This document shows positions 15,933 through 17,397 of a DNA stretch of 17,397 nucleotides, in pieces (the stretch's first letter is position 1; each line of letters begins with the position of its first letter). The DNA is from CAYNNP01 sp964398215 (GTDB lineage Bacteria > Planctomycetota > Planctomycetia > Pirellulales > Pirellulaceae): assembly GCA_964398215.1 (NCBI GenBank), contig CAYNNP010000139.1, forward strand, positions 1 to 17,397. Reading direction: 5' to 3'. The position numbers and the translations under genes were made by a program. A model generated the notes under the pieces. The model saw only the letters and a list, made by a program, of their open reading frames with translations. It was not told where the DNA came from and searched no databases.

Positions 15933-17153
15933 ATGGTTTCGCGAATCGGATTCACTTTTGCTCTCGTTGGCTTCCTTTCGTTGGTCGCCAATGCCCAAGC
16001 CAAATTCACTGAGCTGGACTCGGTGCAAATGAAAAGTGGCGGGTACATTGCGGGCAAAGTTGTCCCAAAGGAATCTGGCATCGTCGTGTATGTGGATTCG
16101 GACCTATCGGTCTTTGTTCCAAAGGATCGATTCTCTGTGAAGCTCTCATCGCGATTAGACGAGTATCGACGAAGAGTTGTGCTGGCTGGCAACGATGCTG
16201 AAAAGCATTACGAGCTTGGGATTTGGTGCAAGAAGAATGGGCTAGAAGCACAGAACAAGTACCACTATCAGCGAACGATCGCTTTGGACAGCGACCACAG
16301 TAAGGCGCGTTCGAATTTGGGATATACGAGGAACGCTACGTCGGGCAAGTGGGTTTTGTATTCTGACAATCAACGAAACCTTGGTTTAGTCCTCCAGGAT
16401 AGAAAATGGCAGTTACCTGAGAACGTTGCGCGAGCAAAGATGCAAAAGGAAGCCAACGTTGCTGCCAACAAGTGGAATAGTGAACTAAAAAAGATGGTGA
16501 AGATTGTCTTGCGCAACAACTCAAAGTCTTCAGAGACGTTGCAAAAAATCAAAGACATCGAAGACCCATTGGCGGCAGGTGCTGTTGCCGAGCAGCTAAG
16601 TGATTCAAGAAAAAGCAAGAATCAGAGTCGCGCTTTACGACAGTTGTGGATCGAACTACTGGGGCGCTTTAAGAATACGGTAGCTGTTCAAGCTTTAGTG
16701 GAAACTGGCATCGAAGAATCGGATGATTCGATTCGCGAGGCAGCGATGGAAAGCTTAGCTGAATACGGCCACCAAGCCGCTGTTGCGACCTACTTGGGGA
16801 TTATCAAATCTGGCGACAAATCGAATCTGTTGGTGCGGCGAGCGCTCCGTGGTCTGAGCTACTTTCCGAATCCCGAATTAGCATTGGACTACGTAGATGC
16901 ACTTACCACCGTCCACACACAAGCAGTGCCCCAAGGGCCAGGATTGAGCGTTGGACAAGTCAATGGACAATCGGGTTTGGCGACGGGTGGAAAAAAAGAG
17001 CCGAAAAAGGAAGCGAAAAACAATGCGGGCGCCCTGACGTTGCTAAAGATGGTTGAGCCTGGTGTGGACTACGGCTACGACCAAAACGCTTGGCGACAAC
17101 ATTTCGCTTCAAAGCTCACCGGATTCGAAGGCAGCCTCCGCCGCGACAACTAG
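15933..17153 (+). CDS. Secreted TPR/HEAT-type protein, planctomycete hypothetical
   Basis: A 406-residue protein. A signal peptide (MVSRIGFTFALVGFLSLVANAQA, cleavage after A23) is followed by a small beta-rich segment (VQMKSGGYIAGKVV, VVYVDSDLSVFVPKDRF, about 30-62). A TPR-like helical pair comes next (HYELGIWCKKNGLEAQNKYH, then IALDSDHSKARSNLGY). GKWVLYS and RKWQLPENV repeats precede a charged helix, and alpha-helical HEAT-like repeats follow (about 210-330; AVQALVETGIEESDDSIREA, ESLAEYGHQAAVATYL). This architecture is familiar from planctomycete exported proteins of unknown function and suggests a scaffold in the periplasm. The start is ATG 15933 because GAGG at 15921-15924 stands 8 nt upstream and a signal peptide begins there. 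The frame stays open upstream only because it runs through the repeat element. Near the C-terminus there is a short Lys-rich linker (KKEPKKEAKNN). Confidence 0.72.
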   Translation: MVSRIGFTFALVGFLSLVANAQAKFTELDSVQMKSGGYIAGKVVPKESGIVVYVDSDLSVFVPKDRFSVKLSSRLDEYRRRVVLAGNDAEKHYELGIWCKKNGLEAQNKYHYQRTIALDSDHSKARSNLGYTRNATSGKWVLYSDNQRNLGLVLQDRKWQLPENVARAKMQKEANVAANKWNSELKKMVKIVLRNNSKSSETLQKIKDIEDPLAAGAVAEQLSDSRKSKNQSRALRQLWIELLGRFKNTVAVQALVETGIEESDDSIREAAMESLAEYGHQAAVATYLGIIKSGDKSNLLVRRALRGLSYFPNPELALDYVDALTTVHTQAVPQGPGLSVGQVNGQSGLATGGKKEPKKEAKNNAGALTLLKMVEPGVDYGYDQNAWRQHFASKLTGFEGSLRRDN

Positions 17154-17192
17154 AGTCACGCAGCGCAAGACGATTTTGATTCTGGTCATTTT

Positions 17193-17230
17193 GGTAACCC
17201 GACGCGTGAGTTTTGAAGTTGCGCTTTTGC
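17193..17230 (+). repeat. Partial copy of the GGTAACCCGACGCGTGAG repeat
   Basis: GGTAACCCGACGCGTGAG at 17193-17210 is identical to 18 bases of the right arm of the element at 15716-15837 (reverse-complement sense). It is followed by TTTTGAAGTTGCGCTTTTGC, a continuation I have seen in related genomes. The partner arm is missing, so this is half an element. Confidence 0.6.
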
Positions 17231-17232
17231 GG

Positions 17233-17253
17233 GGTGTTGAGTTTTTCAACACC
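17233..17253 (+). terminator. Stem-loop downstream of the HEAT-type gene
   Basis: GGTGTTGA (17233-17240) pairs perfectly with TCAACACC (17246-17253), loop GTTTT. It lies 80 nt after the stop at 17153. It may terminate that transcript, although no T-run follows and it may belong to the repeat unit. Confidence 0.4.
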
Positions 17254-17310
17254 ACAAATTGCGGTGGCCCCACAAACGAATGTCCGTTTAGAAACTGATG
17301 TTGCACCACC

Positions 17311-17397
17311 TTTCGCCAGCCACGAAGTGGCGACAGCATATAGCCTTGGGCGTCAGCCCAAGGTTGCGGCCGGCGCCTATCGGTTTCGTTGGTGGTG
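17311..17397. repeat. Dispersed hairpin repeat at the right end of the window
   Basis: Two perfect hairpins are present: GCCAC-GAA-GTGGC (17319-17331) and CCTTGGGC-GTCA-GCCCAAGG (17344-17363). I recognise the combination as a repeat common in Rhodopirellula-type genomes. It runs to the end of the window, which probably stops here because the repeat broke the assembly. Confidence 0.6.

Noticed and set aside
1..17397. CRISPR arrays, tRNA or rRNA genes, transposases, prophage genes
   Set aside because: No regularly spaced direct repeats, no cloverleaf or rRNA-like stretches and no recombinase motifs were seen. The repeats are non-coding hairpin elements.

Overview
The window looks like a draft-genome contig from a planctomycete of the Rhodopirellula/Pirellulaceae type. 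Three things point there. The dispersed repeats that I recognise from those genomes occur here (the AGTAGCTCGGCT element, the GGTAACCCGACGCG element, and the CCTTGGGC hairpin with GCCACGAAGTGGC). The secreted proteins of unknown function are of planctomycete style. Shine-Dalgarno use is mixed, with several GTG or weak starts. Both ends of the window lie in repeats and there is a run of exactly 100 N at 13950-14049, so this is probably a complete contig or scaffold piece that stops at repeats. The taxonomic call is inference from pattern memory; no database was consulted.

Layout, left to right. (1) 1-123 is a hairpin-rich repeat element. (2) 231-893 (+) is a stand-alone CBM9/DOMON-like domain protein. 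(3) 1092-4044 (+) is korA-korB, a two-subunit 2-oxoacid (probably 2-oxoglutarate):ferredoxin oxidoreductase. (4) A long inverted repeat at 4052-4115 separates korB from a convergent three-gene minus-strand cluster. Read in its own direction, that cluster is a YqiJ-like membrane/OB-fold protein (12444-11695), a YqiK-like flotillin (11692-9587) and a 1749-residue AAA+ ATPase of the DUF3686 'DNA repair ATPase' kind (9361-4112). (5) Upstream on the same strand is a 35-codon membrane microprotein (12982-12875) with a good ribosome binding site. (6) 13281-14124 (+) is a secreted protein broken by the assembly gap, which falls in a basic tandem repeat. (7) 15523-14238 (-) is a cysH-rrf2 operon: an assimilatory APS reductase followed 11 nt later by an Rrf2-family repressor, with a promoter overlapped by a 39-bp dyad. 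(8) 15716-15837 is a second repeat element with the same ends as the first. (9) 15933-17153 (+) is a secreted TPR/HEAT-type protein. (10) 17154-17397 holds a hairpin and further repeats.

How the parts work together. KorAB would feed reduced ferredoxin and connect 2-oxoglutarate with succinyl-CoA in the TCA cycle. CysH supplies sulfite for cysteine synthesis, and its partner Rrf2 protein, which lacks the IscR cysteine triad, is most simply a sulfur or cysteine-status repressor acting on its own operon. The most interesting part is the YqiJ/YqiK/giant-ATPase cluster. A membrane OB-fold protein with an uninterrupted (Asp-aliphatic) repeat, a flotillin with a very long coiled coil, and a huge coiled-coil AAA+ ATPase suggest a membrane-microdomain machine whose function is not established. 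The neighbouring 35-residue membrane peptide could be an overlooked member.
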